Of a stretch of DNA of 7,439 nucleotides, positions 1 to 5,693 are shown piece after piece. Position numbers and translations under genes: made by a program. Positions within the stretch are counted from its first letter, which is position 1; each line of letters starts with the position of its first letter. This DNA comes from CAUZEO01 sp963578625. GTDB taxonomy: Bacteria > Verrucomicrobiota > Kiritimatiellia > SLOV01. Location of the stretch: positions 1 through 7,439 of the forward strand of contig CAUZEO010000266.1 of NCBI GenBank assembly GCA_963578625.1. The letters run 5' to 3'. The notes under the pieces were generated by a model. That model saw only the letters and a program-made list of their open reading frames with translations. It did not search any database and was not told the DNA's origin.

Positions 1-230
1 CGGACGACACCTTCGTCCCGGAGGAGACCATCGAAGCTTTTAAGCAGGAGATGAAGGCTGCCGAGGCTGATATGAGGTTCAAGAACTACCCGGGAGCCGT
101 TCACAGCTTCACCAACGTGGACGCCACCAGGATTGGAAAGAAATTCGAAATCCCCCTGGCCTACAATCGAAAAGCGGACAAGGTCTCCTGGGGGGAAATG
201 AAGAAACTTTTCAGCCAGGTCCTTGATTAA
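1..230 (+). CDS. Dienelactone hydrolase family protein, C-terminal part (5' end outside the window)
   Basis: This is the last 75 codons of a gene read in the frame whose first full codon starts at base 3; it ends at TAA 228-230. The fragment starts with DDTFVP, which matches the loop carrying the catalytic Asp in dienelactone hydrolases (G-x-D-D-x-x-VP). It then has YPGAVHSFTN, in which the His encoded at 102-104 is the expected catalytic His. The ending IPLAYNRKADKVSW is also typical of the family. These alpha/beta hydrolases cleave ester or lactone bonds in the cytoplasm or periplasm using a Cys or Ser nucleophile; that residue and any signal peptide lie upstream of the window, so substrate and location cannot be read. 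The gene converges on hslO, and the two stop codons overlap. The family call is firm; the substrate is unknown. Confidence 0.9.
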   Translation, partial: DDTFVPEETIEAFKQEMKAAEADMRFKNYPGAVHSFTNVDATRIGKKFEIPLAYNRKADKVSWGEMKKLFSQVLD

Positions 231-1123
231 CTCGTCGGGCGGTCGTTCCAGGCCTGGATACAATCTTCGATCGTCATTTCGTACTGTTTGTTGCAGAACT
301 GACAACTGATCTTGACGTTTTTCTCTTCTTTCACCATTTCCATCCGCTCGTTGTAAGGTAGTGCCCGCACCACGGCTGCGAGTTTGTCCATACTGCAGGT
401 GCATCGAAACGTTGGTTTCGGGCATGCGTCGTATCGGAGTCCCGGCGAGTCTGTTTCCTCCGCCAGCACCGCGTTGATGATGTTTTCAAAGTGGCTGTCG
501 GTTTCGTTTTTATCCCCCAGCAGATTCCTGGTCGATTCGTGGCCCAGGGTTTCACGAATTCTGTCGAACCGCTCAAGATCGCAACCGGGCAGGGCCTGCA
601 TCTGGATTCCCTGGCATAGGTTGACCGGATTCTCGTCATCCGGATTGAACCCGATGAGCACCGTCATCCCGGTTTCCACCTGGTCGCTGACGCAGCAGAA
701 GTACGCAAGGTCGTTCACAACGTCCTGGAGGATGGAATCCGAGGTGCTGGAAGCTGTTACTCGGCCCTCTTGCGACCGGATGACGCTCAGTTCCGCTTTG
801 TCGCCAAAAATTGCATTTTTGTCGGACGCGAAGTCGGAGAGGTTTGTCGGGGAGATCAGGCCCCGTGCTGTGCCGTCGGCACCGACGTCGACCAGGATGG
901 TCTTGGCCTGTCCCTCATATTTCCAGCAGATGTTCAGTCGTTCGCGGGGATTCAACTGCGCTGCGCACAGCACCCCGGCAGTGATGGCCCGTCCCATCAG
1001 GTGCGCGGCGTACGGGTCGCAGTTGTGACGAAGCACGACACCGTTCACGAGTTCCGTGGTGATCGCGTAGCTGACCGCGATGTCGAAGGCCTCAAGCCGT
1101 CCTCTGTAAAGGAGATCTTCCAT
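227..1123 (-). CDS. hslO: Redox-regulated molecular chaperone Hsp33
   Basis: The 298-residue product is close to the usual length of Hsp33 (about 290). Hsp33 is a cytoplasmic holdase that is inactive while its four C-terminal cysteines bind zinc. Oxidation together with unfolding switches it on, so that it protects other proteins during oxidative stress. The N-terminal domain (about 1-180) has family-like stretches such as HLMGRAITAGVL and NPRERLNICWKYEG. The redox switch is intact: C241-x-C243 and C274-x-x-C277, with the same 31-residue spacing between the pairs as in the E. coli protein. The ATG at 1121-1123 is the natural start, although no clear Shine-Dalgarno sequence precedes it. It is divergent from the GNAT gene. 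A palindrome 55 bases upstream may control it. Confidence 0.95.
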   Translation of the reverse strand: MEDLLYRGRLEAFDIAVSYAITTELVNGVVLRHNCDPYAAHLMGRAITAGVLCAAQLNPRERLNICWKYEGQAKTILVDVGADGTARGLISPTNLSDFASDKNAIFGDKAELSVIRSQEGRVTASSTSDSILQDVVNDLAYFCCVSDQVETGMTVLIGFNPDDENPVNLCQGIQMQALPGCDLERFDRIRETLGHESTRNLLGDKNETDSHFENIINAVLAEETDSPGLRYDACPKPTFRCTCSMDKLAAVVRALPYNERMEMVKEEKNVKISCQFCNKQYEMTIEDCIQAWNDRPTS

Positions 1124-1177
1124 GCTGATGATTCAGGACCGGCAGTCCATTCTGTTTCCATTCGCAGGGTGACATAT

Positions 1178-1188
1178 TGGTTATACCA
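1178..1188. promoter_or_regulatory. Palindromic operator-like site over a possible hslO -10 element
   Basis: TGGTTATACCA is a perfect 4+4 inverted repeat with a 3-base spacer. It fits the T-x-GT-N3-AC-x-A pattern of operators of FadR-subfamily GntR regulators. On the minus strand it contains TATAAC (1180-1185), five of six bases of a sigma70 -10 element, placed to start transcription about 50 bases before hslO. The matching -35 position (TCGAAT, 17-base spacer) is weak, so the promoter is only tentative. The rest of the 207-base divergent region shows no stronger signal. No GntR-family gene is visible in the window. Confidence 0.3.
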
Positions 1189-1330
1189 GTGGGCCCAAAT
1201 TGATTCGAGACCATTTGGTTTCAGATCGGATTTCTGCTTGTTTTTAGTGGGCACCCGGCTAGGCTCCAACCGTCAGCATGATCTGGAGCATCAACACAGC
1301 GAGGGTTGCCCAACCGCCGATCGAGGTCTC

Positions 1331-1858
1331 ATGAGAATCCGACCCGCAGAAACGGGTGATATTCCGGCCCTGGCCCGAATCCAGGTACGGGCCTGTCGCC
1401 GCGCGTATGGCGCCAGCCTGGCCGGTGCTGCGGCGGTCGATGAGCAGCGACAGAGGGCGGAGGATTGGCGGAAGGTTCTGGATGATCCGGAATGCGGGAT
1501 TCTGGTCTTTTCAACCGGGAATTCTGTGCTTGGCGTCACCGCGTATGGGCCTCCGCGCCCACAAACGCCCCCCGATGTGGATTCCGAGCTGTGGGCGCTG
1601 TACGTAGAGCCCGATCGCTGGCGGGCCGGCATTGGCCGCGCGCTCTGGGTGGTGGCAGCGAACAGGATGACCGACGGGGGCGCAAAATCCACCGGTGCCT
1701 GGGTCGTGCTGGGTAACATTCGCGCCCGGTTTTTCTACGAGGCGGTTGGGTTCACCCTGGTGCCCGGTGCATTGCGAGAGATGAATCGGGCCGCGGGGGA
1801 GAATTGCGAGATTTTTTACCAGTTTGAACTCGTTGCCGAGCACGCACCAGCCTACTGA
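1331..1858 (+). CDS. GNAT family N-acetyltransferase
   Basis: The 175-residue protein has the standard GNAT layout. It opens with MRIRPAETGDIPALARIQV, the usual first strand and helix. The acetyl-CoA pyrophosphate loop (motif A) is at 86-106, ELWALYVEPDRWRAGIGRAL, with R98-A-G-I-G-R as the R-x-x-G-x-G/A signature. Motif B at 132-141, ARFFYEAVGF, carries Tyr136, the common general acid. It should transfer an acetyl group from acetyl-CoA to an amine; the acceptor cannot be inferred. The open frame extends upstream over hslO, but family homology begins at this ATG, and GAGG at 1323-1326 lies four bases before it. It appears to be the first gene of an operon with the ligase-like and Fur-family genes. 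The family is certain and the substrate unknown. Confidence 0.88.
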   Translation: MRIRPAETGDIPALARIQVRACRRAYGASLAGAAAVDEQRQRAEDWRKVLDDPECGILVFSTGNSVLGVTAYGPPRPQTPPDVDSELWALYVEPDRWRAGIGRALWVVAANRMTDGGAKSTGAWVVLGNIRARFFYEAVGFTLVPGALREMNRAAGENCEIFYQFELVAEHAPAY

Positions 1859-1889
1859 TACGGCTATTGTCATTCCCCCCGCCGGGTCC

Positions 1890-2849
1890 ATGCGTATCCT
1901 TTCCGATTGTCCCGCTGAGTGCAGGGCACTTCTGCCGGCCGGGACGGATTGGGAGCGATTGTCTCCCGAACGTCTTCCGGAAGAGGAGCGGAATCTTTGG
2001 AGGACCGTCAGCGAAGATAATTTGCTGTTCGCGGCACGGGTTCCCGCCGAGCGCCCGGACGGAGTCTCATGCCTGGCCATCATTGAATCCGCGCCATTTT
2101 CGCAGTTCTCTGCCCTGAGTCGCTTGCTGAGCCAGGGTGTTCCCCTGCCTTCGCTCGCGGCGGTGCTTGCGTTGGAGGGGAAAGGCTTTCGTGGCCAGCA
2201 GGACCGTTCGTGGATTGCCGTGCGCGGCAATATACATTTGAGCATATATGCCCGTCCATCTCGCCGCATCGTTGAACTCGGTGCCGGACTCACAATGTTG
2301 CCGACCATTTCTGTAGTGGACGCGGTTCGATCACTTGCCCGCGGAGTCGCGCTCAAGCGGATCGGCGTCAAATGGGTCAATGACGTGTGGATGAACGGCC
2401 GAAAAATCGCCGGTGTCCTCTCGACGACACATGTGCACGGGGATGTCGTCGAAGAAGTCGTCATTGGGATCGGCCTCAATGTGGAAGTGAGTCCCGATGT
2501 CGAGCCGACTCCTTTCGTGCCTGCCGTGGGGTGCGTAACTGAATTTCTTCAGTCCGATTTGCGCTGGACGGACGTGGCGCCGGTTCTGTTGCGTTGTCTT
2601 GCCGACAGGTACCGTTCGTTGCTGCGGGATGGGCCCGACGACCTGTTGCTCCGGTACCGGGAGGAGTCTCTCGTCCTGGGCAGACACGTCCGCATCTATC
2701 CGGAAGGAGATCCCGCGGAAAACTTCCCCATCGCGTCCGGAATCGTCACCGGACTGGATGAGAATCTGACCTTGAAAATCGCCGGAAGACAGCAGGGGGT
2801 GGCCGGCGGGCGGCTGGTTTTGGATCCTGGGGATGAATCCGGCGATTGA
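1890..2849 (+). CDS. Divergent biotin/lipoate protein ligase-fold protein (BirA-like catalytic domain)
   Basis: From the ATG at 1890 the product has 319 residues. No DNA-binding helix-turn-helix precedes the catalytic domain, so it is not a BirA-type repressor. The biotin-ligase core is recognisable: KWVNDVWMNGRKIAGVL (161-177) holds the catalytic Lys of the KW-x-ND motif, and GIGLNV (193-198) follows. A small SH3-like C-terminal domain runs from about 263 to 312. The biotinyl-AMP loop is changed: FRGQQDRSW (100-108) stands where biotin ligases have GRGRRGRxW, and SQF (71-73) falls near the usual STN motif. About 60 residues before the core match nothing I recognise. A TTG at 1824, overlapping the GNAT gene, is an alternative start; neither start has a strong ribosome-binding site. 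It lies 31 bases after the GNAT gene. It probably joins a carboxylic acid to a lysine, perhaps biotin, but substrate and activity are uncertain. Confidence 0.75.
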   Translation: MRILSDCPAECRALLPAGTDWERLSPERLPEEERNLWRTVSEDNLLFAARVPAERPDGVSCLAIIESAPFSQFSALSRLLSQGVPLPSLAAVLALEGKGFRGQQDRSWIAVRGNIHLSIYARPSRRIVELGAGLTMLPTISVVDAVRSLARGVALKRIGVKWVNDVWMNGRKIAGVLSTTHVHGDVVEEVVIGIGLNVEVSPDVEPTPFVPAVGCVTEFLQSDLRWTDVAPVLLRCLADRYRSLLRDGPDDLLLRYREESLVLGRHVRIYPEGDPAENFPIASGIVTGLDENLTLKIAGRQQGVAGGRLVLDPGDESGD

Positions 2850-2876
2850 AACCTGCGGAGTTCGTGTGTATTCATA

Positions 2877-3257
2877 ATGAGCATGGAGCGTCGGACGCGA
2901 CAGCGGGAAGCGATCTGGGAGTTCATTCGGGACGTGAATCGGCCGGTAGGTCCCCCTGAGATCCACGAAGGCGCACAGGTCAACGTGGACCGGTTGGGCA
3001 TCGCTACTGTCTACCGTGCGATCAAGTCGCTGGTCGAGGAGGGCAGGATCGTGGCGGTGTCCCTTCCTGGTCATCCACCCCGTTACGAGGTAGCTGGACT
3101 CCGGCACCATCATCACTTTTTCTGCGATGATTGTGAACGAGTGTTCGAACTTACCGGTTGTGATTTGGGGCGGTCTCCCTCGTTGCCTTTCGGATTTTCC
3201 GCCGACCGTCACGAGGTGACGGTATACGGGCGATGCGCCGAATGTGAGCAACGGTAG
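2877..3257 (+). CDS. Fur-family metal-responsive transcriptional regulator
   Basis: The 126-residue protein has a winged-helix DNA-binding domain, with the recognition helix at about 41-56 (GIATVYRAIKSLVEEG). This is followed by the Fur dimerisation domain. Metal-site residues are a His cluster HHHH (77-80), CDDC (83-86) and CAEC (120-123); the two CxxC pairs are the usual structural zinc site. E91 in VFEL follows the Fur/Zur-like pattern rather than the PerR Asp, but this is a weak discriminator. Such proteins sense Fe, Zn, Mn or peroxide and usually repress target genes. It is shorter than typical Fur (about 140-150) because the N-terminus is minimal. It follows the ligase-like gene by 27 bases, probably in the same operon. 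A GGAG lies unusually far upstream (16 bases); a second ATG at 2883 is possible. The metal specificity cannot be assigned. Confidence 0.9.
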   Translation: MSMERRTRQREAIWEFIRDVNRPVGPPEIHEGAQVNVDRLGIATVYRAIKSLVEEGRIVAVSLPGHPPRYEVAGLRHHHHFFCDDCERVFELTGCDLGRSPSLPFGFSADRHEVTVYGRCAECEQR

Positions 3258-3478
3258 CGGGCCCGTGCTTGTTAATGGTTGCGGTGTTTACAGGTGTGCC
3301 GGGTGGAGCGATTTTGGGTGTGGGGAATCACGCGAAACACATCGGATGAATGCGTCGTGCCACCTTCGGAGAAAGTGATGCTCATCCATCCCGTAAAGTC
3401 AGAACCCTCCCGCCACTTTTTATCCTCGCCCGAATCGCCTGGATAAATGAGATAGTTTGTTTGCTCGCCACGAATGGT
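3258..3478. other. Convergent intergenic region with no identified feature
   Basis: This is 221 bases between the 3' ends of the Fur-family gene and the minus-strand membrane-protein pair. A short palindrome, CGGGCCCG (3258-3265), follows the Fur-family stop but has no loop and no T-run, so it is not a convincing terminator. An AAAGTG / CACTTT pair flanks about 36 bases near 3374-3420 and is followed by a few T residues; it is too weak to call. A 67-codon open frame from 3350 has no family resemblance and runs into the opposing gene. Confidence 0.4.
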
Positions 3479-3784
3479 CTACGCACCGTTTCCGTCTTCG
3501 TTGATCACCGTATTTCGGATCTGGAGGTTGGCGGCGCGTTGTTCCGGCTGTAAAAAGACAGCGGTTAAAGAGGAGGAGATCGGAAGGTCAAAGGGCTCGT
3601 TGCCGTGCTGATTTGCGAAAAGACGGCACTCCATGCCGTCCTCATCATCGTGCAGCACGACTTCGGCGTGGCACACAATTTTTCCATTTGGTGATTTCAA
3701 AGCGGTCATGATTCCATCGTGCGGCCCATGCGGAGGAATCAGCTCGCCGACCGCCTCGTTGAGTTCTTCGATCAGTTGATGCAA
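3479..3784 (-). CDS. Hypothetical protein, possibly the frameshifted C-terminal half of the upstream membrane protein
   Basis: I do not recognise this family. From a TTG start the product has 101 acidic residues and no membrane segment. A helix rich in Leu and Glu (LIEELNEAVGEL) leads into a compact domain that looks beta-rich. The start is doubtful. The frame stays open upstream to a stop at 3908-3910 with no ATG or GTG, and the amphipathic helix begins before the TTG (SADQLLDELHQLIEEL). Only a weak GGAT precedes the TTG. The preceding minus-strand frame ends at TGA 3819-3821, and skipping one base at that TGA would join the two into one reading. I infer a single membrane-anchored protein split by a programmed shift, a mutation or a sequence error. 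If the frames are truly separate, this is a small soluble protein of unknown role. Confidence 0.5.
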   Translation of the reverse strand: MHQLIEELNEAVGELIPPHGPHDGIMTALKSPNGKIVCHAEVVLHDDEDGMECRLFANQHGNEPFDLPISSSLTAVFLQPEQRAANLQIRNTVINEDGNGA

Positions 3785-3818
3785 TTCATCCAGGAGCTGG
3801 TCGGCAGATCGGCTCTGT

Positions 3819-4112
3819 TCATTCCCAATCGTTGCGCATCTGTTGCAGAAGTTTGACCGAGAAGGGGTCTGTGACTGATTTCGGGGGCACAGCGCTGCCC
3901 AGGCTATTCAACGAGTCGGTGAGAATGGGGACCCGCTCCTGGCAGGCACCCGGATTTCCGGTGGCGACCAGCATTCGGGCCAGGCTGACCTGCTCCTCGG
4001 CTGCGGACATTTGCGGCCAATTTACGCCGTGGAGGCTGGTGACGACGAGACCGGCCGAAATGAGCAGTAAGATCAAACCGATCCGGAACTGGATCTGTGC
4101 GGAAATTTTCAT
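3819..4112 (-). CDS. Small membrane-anchored hypothetical protein (N-terminal part of a possibly split gene)
   Basis: The 97-residue product begins MKISAQIQFR, followed by one strongly hydrophobic helix at about 9-27 (FRIGLILLLISAGLVVTSL). That is a signal anchor with a short basic cytoplasmic end. Residues 28-97 are polar and would lie outside the inner membrane, with helix-like heptads (SAAEEQVSLARMLVA) and a single Cys57. The layout resembles the first part of a membrane-anchored sensor or scaffold protein, but no domain is recognisable. The frame stops at LLQQMRNDWE. It is divergent from the porin, with 321 bases between the two starts. No Shine-Dalgarno sequence precedes the ATG, but a promoter placed for a leaderless message does. 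It is probably a real gene; its completeness is in doubt. Confidence 0.6.
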   Translation of the reverse strand: MKISAQIQFRIGLILLLISAGLVVTSLHGVNWPQMSAAEEQVSLARMLVATGNPGACQERVPILTDSLNSLGSAVPPKSVTDPFSVKLLQQMRNDWE

Positions 4113-4433
4113 GTAAACCGCTTATATGGAGTCGGTTAGGTCACGATCAACCCGTGGGTCTCTGCCCCTTGGAATCGCCTGTCGAAATAGTTGTTGGCAT
4201 ACTGAAGAGTTCAACGGATGCTCAAAACCTGCCCCCAGCTAAAATTTTATCGGTTAATTTCCTTTAATTCGTTTCTCGTCAGTGACTGGTATTTTTCGCA
4301 TCAACTGATTCTAGCTTTTCAACATCTCTGTGAGCCCTTTTTGTCCATGGAGGAAAAGCTGCACGAATCGCCGGGGTTGCACAGGGGTGCCCCGGTTCGA
4401 GGATGGGTCCGAATGAGGGAAAAGGAATTCACC
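4113..4433. other. Divergent intergenic region and porin leader with a GC-rich hairpin
   Basis: This 321-base region separates the minus-strand membrane gene from the porin. Besides the minus-strand promoter candidate it holds an AT-rich stretch with the palindrome TAAAATTTTA (4240-4249), and a GC-rich hairpin at 4371-4395. In that hairpin CCGGGG pairs with CCCCGG, or alternatively GCAC with GTGC inside it. The hairpin lies about 40 bases before the porin ATG and is likely to be in its leader. TTGGCA at 4194-4199 resembles a -35 element but has no good -10 partner. An open frame from 4218 runs in phase into the porin but lacks coding character. Confidence 0.35.
4121..4150 (-). promoter_or_regulatory. 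Candidate sigma70 promoter for a leaderless message of the minus-strand membrane gene
   Basis: On the minus strand, TTGATC (4145-4150, four of six consensus bases) and TATAAG (4121-4126, five of six) are separated by 18 bases. The -10 element ends 8 bases before the ATG at 4110-4112. Transcription would therefore start at or almost at the start codon. This agrees with the missing ribosome-binding site. The assignment rests on pattern matching only. Confidence 0.4.
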
Positions 4434-5540
4434 ATGAGATTTTGGGTTTACTGTGGCTTTATATGCCTGTTGATAACTGGGTCCAGCGCGTTGGCGGACG
4501 GGGACTGGGCGGATCGAATCAGCATCAAAGGAGACATTCGATTGCGCTATGAATACATTGATGTGGATGATATGCGCAAAGACCGTCACCGGGGCAGATT
4601 TCGAGCCCGGCTGGGCCTGTCCGGAGAGATCACTGAGACCGTGTCGGCACATTTTCGACTCGCCAGTGGTGGAGACGACCCGGTTTCCACGAACCAGACA
4701 TTCGACGATGGTTTCAGCACGAAGGACTTCGGGCTGGACCGCGCGTACGTCGACTGGGCGATTCAGGACGGTCTGAATCTCTGGGGCGGCAAAATGAAGC
4801 AGCCGTTCTACAAAGTGGGACAGCTTGTCTGGGACAACGACCTGAACCCGGAAGGTGGTGCACTTAAGTACGAAACCGCGATGACTGATGTGATCGACTT
4901 CCACGCGAATGGCTCCATATGGGTAGCCGACGAGAGGTCGGCGGACAGTGATACCACGATGTGGGGAATCCAGGCCGGTGCGGACGGAGATTTGAGCGAA
5001 ACGGTCAGCGTCGGCGGAGGTGTCGGCTACTATTTCTGGGACAACATGAAGGGTTTCGAAACCCTGTTTGACCCGGCGGATGGTTTCGGCAACACGGTAT
5101 CTACGAGTGACGCGGACGGAACCACCACCTACATGAACGATTACGAGATTCTCGATCTATATCTGAAGCTCTCCATGGTGCCGGACAAGATCGCTGTCCC
5201 CGTGCAAGTTTATGGAAATTACATCGTAAACACGGCCGCCGACACGAGCGGCGACACCGCGTATATGGTAGGATTTCAAATCGGCGTCGCGAAGGGGCCT
5301 GGAACGTGGTCGGTCGATTATAACTACCGTGACGTTGAAGCGGATGCAACCGTAGGCATTTTGACTGATTCCGACTCGTTCGGGGCCGGCACCAACGGAG
5401 ACGGCCACCGGATTGAAGGCCGTTACGCGATCACCGAAAATATCCAAAGTGCCTTGGCACTCTACCTGCAGAAGCTCGATCCGGACGCGACGAATATCGA
5501 TTACACTCGGTTGCAGGCGGACATTTCTGTTCGATTCTGA
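4434..5540 (+). CDS. Putative outer-membrane porin
   Basis: The 368-residue product starts with a signal peptide: MRFWV, a hydrophobic core to about residue 16, then SSALA before D22, giving a signal peptidase I cut after Ala21. The mature chain has the alternating polar and aromatic pattern of beta-strands, with many Gly, Asp and Tyr residues in the turns (GDIRLRYEYID, RGRFRARLGLSGEI, FGLDRAYVDWAI, NLWGGKMKQPF). It ends in ADISVRF, the C-terminal Phe that marks outer-membrane barrels. It resembles the 'putative porin' (Porin_5-like) group. It should form a passive diffusion channel for small solutes; selectivity is not readable. The ATG at 4434 is chosen because the signal peptide begins there and AAAGGA lies about seven bases before it. 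The gene appears monocistronic, with a hairpin after it. Confidence 0.88.
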   Translation: MRFWVYCGFICLLITGSSALADGDWADRISIKGDIRLRYEYIDVDDMRKDRHRGRFRARLGLSGEITETVSAHFRLASGGDDPVSTNQTFDDGFSTKDFGLDRAYVDWAIQDGLNLWGGKMKQPFYKVGQLVWDNDLNPEGGALKYETAMTDVIDFHANGSIWVADERSADSDTTMWGIQAGADGDLSETVSVGGGVGYYFWDNMKGFETLFDPADGFGNTVSTSDADGTTTYMNDYEILDLYLKLSMVPDKIAVPVQVYGNYIVNTAADTSGDTAYMVGFQIGVAKGPGTWSVDYNYRDVEADATVGILTDSDSFGAGTNGDGHRIEGRYAITENIQSALALYLQKLDPDATNIDYTRLQADISVRF

Positions 5541-5637
5541 CGCGTTTTCCAGTCCGCTGACGATGATCGTTGTTGAATCCTGATACGTTCAAATCGCAAT
5601 CTGTACGATTCATCGTTCCGGCATTGAGTCTTTTGGG

Positions 5638-5669
5638 CCCGGCTTCCTCTTGCGCATATGGAAGCCGGG
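5638..5669. terminator. Hairpin after the porin, possible terminator
   Basis: A perfect 10-bp inverted repeat, CCCGGCTTCC (5638-5647) and GGAAGCCGGG (5660-5669), encloses a 12-base loop. It begins 97 bases after the porin stop. The stem is strong, but the plus-strand sequence after it (TCCTTATACTC) has only a broken T-run. On the minus strand GGGCCCAAAAGACTC follows, without a T-run. It may be an imperfect intrinsic terminator, an mRNA-stabilising 3' end, or a leader structure of the aquaporin gene. The upstream in-frame ATG at 5658 lies in its loop and arm, which argues against that start. Confidence 0.5.
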
Positions 5670-5679
5670 TCCTTATACT
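5650..5679 (+). promoter_or_regulatory. Weak candidate promoter for the aquaporin gene
   Basis: TATACT (5674-5679) matches five of six -10 bases. TTGCGC (5650-5655), 18 bases before it, matches only the TTG of a -35 element and lies inside the hairpin loop. Transcription from here would start only a few bases before the ATG at 5694, giving a very short leader. Confidence 0.2.
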
Positions 5680-5693
5680 CGCTATTCGGAGGC

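Noticed and set aside
770..1330. N-terminal extension of the GNAT open frame over hslO
   Set aside because: It is antisense to the well-supported Hsp33 gene, and GNAT homology begins at the ATG at 1331, which has its own ribosome-binding site.
1511..2479. Long minus-strand open frame (322 codons) opposite the GNAT and ligase-like genes
   Set aside because: Its composition is shadow-like (many Arg, Ser, Pro), it has no family motif, and it is antisense to two genes with clear motifs.
2331..3251. Long minus-strand open frame (306 codons) opposite the ligase-like and Fur-family genes
   Set aside because: It is antisense to two supported genes and is rich in His, Arg and Pro without any domain; a consequence of codon bias on the coding strand.
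3350..3553. 67-codon plus-strand open frame in the convergent region
   Set aside because: It has no recognisable motif and no ribosome-binding site, and its end overlaps the opposing gene.
3820..3822. ATG overlapping the TGA of the minus-strand membrane gene (ATGA), as a coupled start
   Set aside because: That ATG opens a frame of only 16 codons and is not in phase with the downstream open frame.
4191..4215. Sigma54-like promoter (TTGGCAT...) before the porin
   Set aside because: The required GC at the -12 element is absent at the correct spacing.
4218..4433. N-terminal extension of the porin open frame
   Set aside because: The signal peptide must be at the N-terminus and begins at the ATG at 4434, which has a good ribosome-binding site; the upstream stretch has no family resemblance.
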